Source: an uncultured Prevotella sp. (GTDB taxonomy: Bacteria; Bacteroidota; Bacteroidia; Bacteroidales; Bacteroidaceae). Taken from it: a stretch of 41,173 nucleotides of DNA. The stretch's first letter is position 1; each line of letters starts with the position of its first letter. Shown in pieces: positions 40,793 through 41,173 of this stretch. The notes under the pieces are model-generated. The model did not search any database, had not been told where the DNA came from, and saw only the letters and a program-made list of their open reading frames with translations. The stretch lies in contig ONGP01000013.1 of assembly GCA_900317405.1 (NCBI GenBank), positions 1-41,173 of the forward strand. Direction: 5' to 3'. The position numbers and the translations under genes were made by a program.

Positions 40793-40827
40793 AAAATGGG
40801 GTGGGGCTTAGAGGCCCCATGCCCCTA
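40793..40827 (-). terminator. Terminator or attenuator between the HU-like gene and smalltalk
   Basis: GGGG-x-GGGGC pairs with GCCCC-xxx-CCCC around a 6-base loop. Read on the minus strand the hairpin is followed by ATTTTTA. It lies 5 bases past the HU-like stop. Confidence 0.7.
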
Positions 40828-40831
40828 GTGG

Positions 40832-41173
40832 CTAATTTTGATCCATTTCGCCGTCGTCGGTTCGGGTGCTGCCGCCGCCACTGGTGTTTCCACCCTGATT
40901 GCCGCTCTGATTACCACCATTCTCATTGTCCTCGATGTCGCCGCTGTCGCTGCTGGTTACGCGCTTCAGCACTTTGCCATCCTCGTCCAGACAGGTAATC
41001 TGGATTGAGGTATTCTTCAGTTCGTCCTTCACCTCAGTGTTAGGAGTGAAGATGATACGACGCACACTGATCAGACCAGTCTTTACATCCTCCAGACTCT
41101 CTACCGCCTTACTGCGCACTCCGAATCGCATGGTTCCCAGTCCTGGCAGTGGCACAGAGTGTCCCTCGGTTGC
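40832..41173 (-). CDS. HU-like DNA-binding protein, 5' part missing at the window edge
   Basis: Open to the right edge, with 114 residues visible and the N-terminal part outside the window. VPLPGLGTMRFGVRSKAVESLEDVKTGLISVRRIIFTPN resembles the beta-arm and C-terminal part of the long Bacteroidetes HU-related proteins. The tail is Gly/Asn/Asp-rich (NGGNQSGNQGGNTSGGGSTRTDDG), as is common in the group. Neighbouring smalltalk supports the call. In-frame GTG at 41155 is not the real start, since homology continues before it. Confidence 0.82.
   Translation of the reverse strand, partial: ATEGHSVPLPGLGTMRFGVRSKAVESLEDVKTGLISVRRIIFTPNTEVKDELKNTSIQITCLDEDGKVLKRVTSSDSGDIEDNENGGNQSGNQGGNTSGGGSTRTDDGEMDQN

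Noticed and set aside
1-41173. CRISPR array or diversity-generating retroelement
   Set aside because: No regularly spaced repeats with unique spacers, and no reverse transcriptase with template/variable repeat pair; the phased TTCCAA repeats have no spacers of array length.

Overview
The window looks like a Bacteroidales chromosome, most likely Prevotellaceae. The main evidence is the repeated use of the Bacteroidetes promoter (TTTG, about 20 bases, TAnnTTTG), a short primary sigma factor of 286 residues, and typical neighbours: DUF5687, an HU-like/smalltalk pair, and a threonine operon with an ApgM-like protein in place of ThrB. No species can be named from the sequence alone.

Bases 1 to about 12,660 are the integrase-proximal end of a prophage or related element. 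From the left they hold a small membrane protein on the minus strand, a lysis cassette (holin-like protein, amidase endolysin, and a lipoprotein with a C-terminal membrane segment that fits a u-spanin), and an accessory operon (free-standing RNA polymerase alpha-CTD-like protein, YqiA-like hydrolase fused to DUF1653, and a 74-residue unknown). Next come 1.4 kb with no believable gene, then a tape measure protein, one large tail protein, and a convergent tyrosine integrase. The integrase is followed by a 360-base control region with two repeat families and by two identical tRNA-Lys(CTT) genes. The left end of the element is outside the window.

The most unusual part is the gene-free 3.70-5.08 kb stretch. 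It is packed with inverted repeats and contains two clear copies, plus one diverged copy, of a multi-helix module. The two clear copies have arms of equal length and differ by compensatory base-pair changes, and the wobble pairs fit only plus-strand RNA. I read it as a large structured noncoding RNA of the prophage. It is comparable in setting to GOLLD and ROOL RNAs, but I cannot tell whether it belongs to either.

From 12.9 to 41.2 kb the window is ordinary host chromosome: ftsK, a LolA-like gene and DUF5687 (minus); a 3'-5' exonuclease, rlmI and tilS (plus); prmA (minus); a Tyr/Trp/Ser/Gly-rich secreted protein and a FadL-like outer membrane protein (plus); iorA, iorB and an aminotransferase (plus); a small secreted protein and rpoD (minus); an HtrA protease (minus); RNase P RNA and a YihY-family protein (plus); the operon thrA, apgM-like, thrC (minus); pgeF (minus); three small secreted proteins; and a smalltalk peptide behind an HU-like gene that runs off the right edge. 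The ior operon probably interconverts aryl-2-oxoacids, aryl-acyl-CoAs and aromatic amino acids. The thr operon carries aspartate to threonine.
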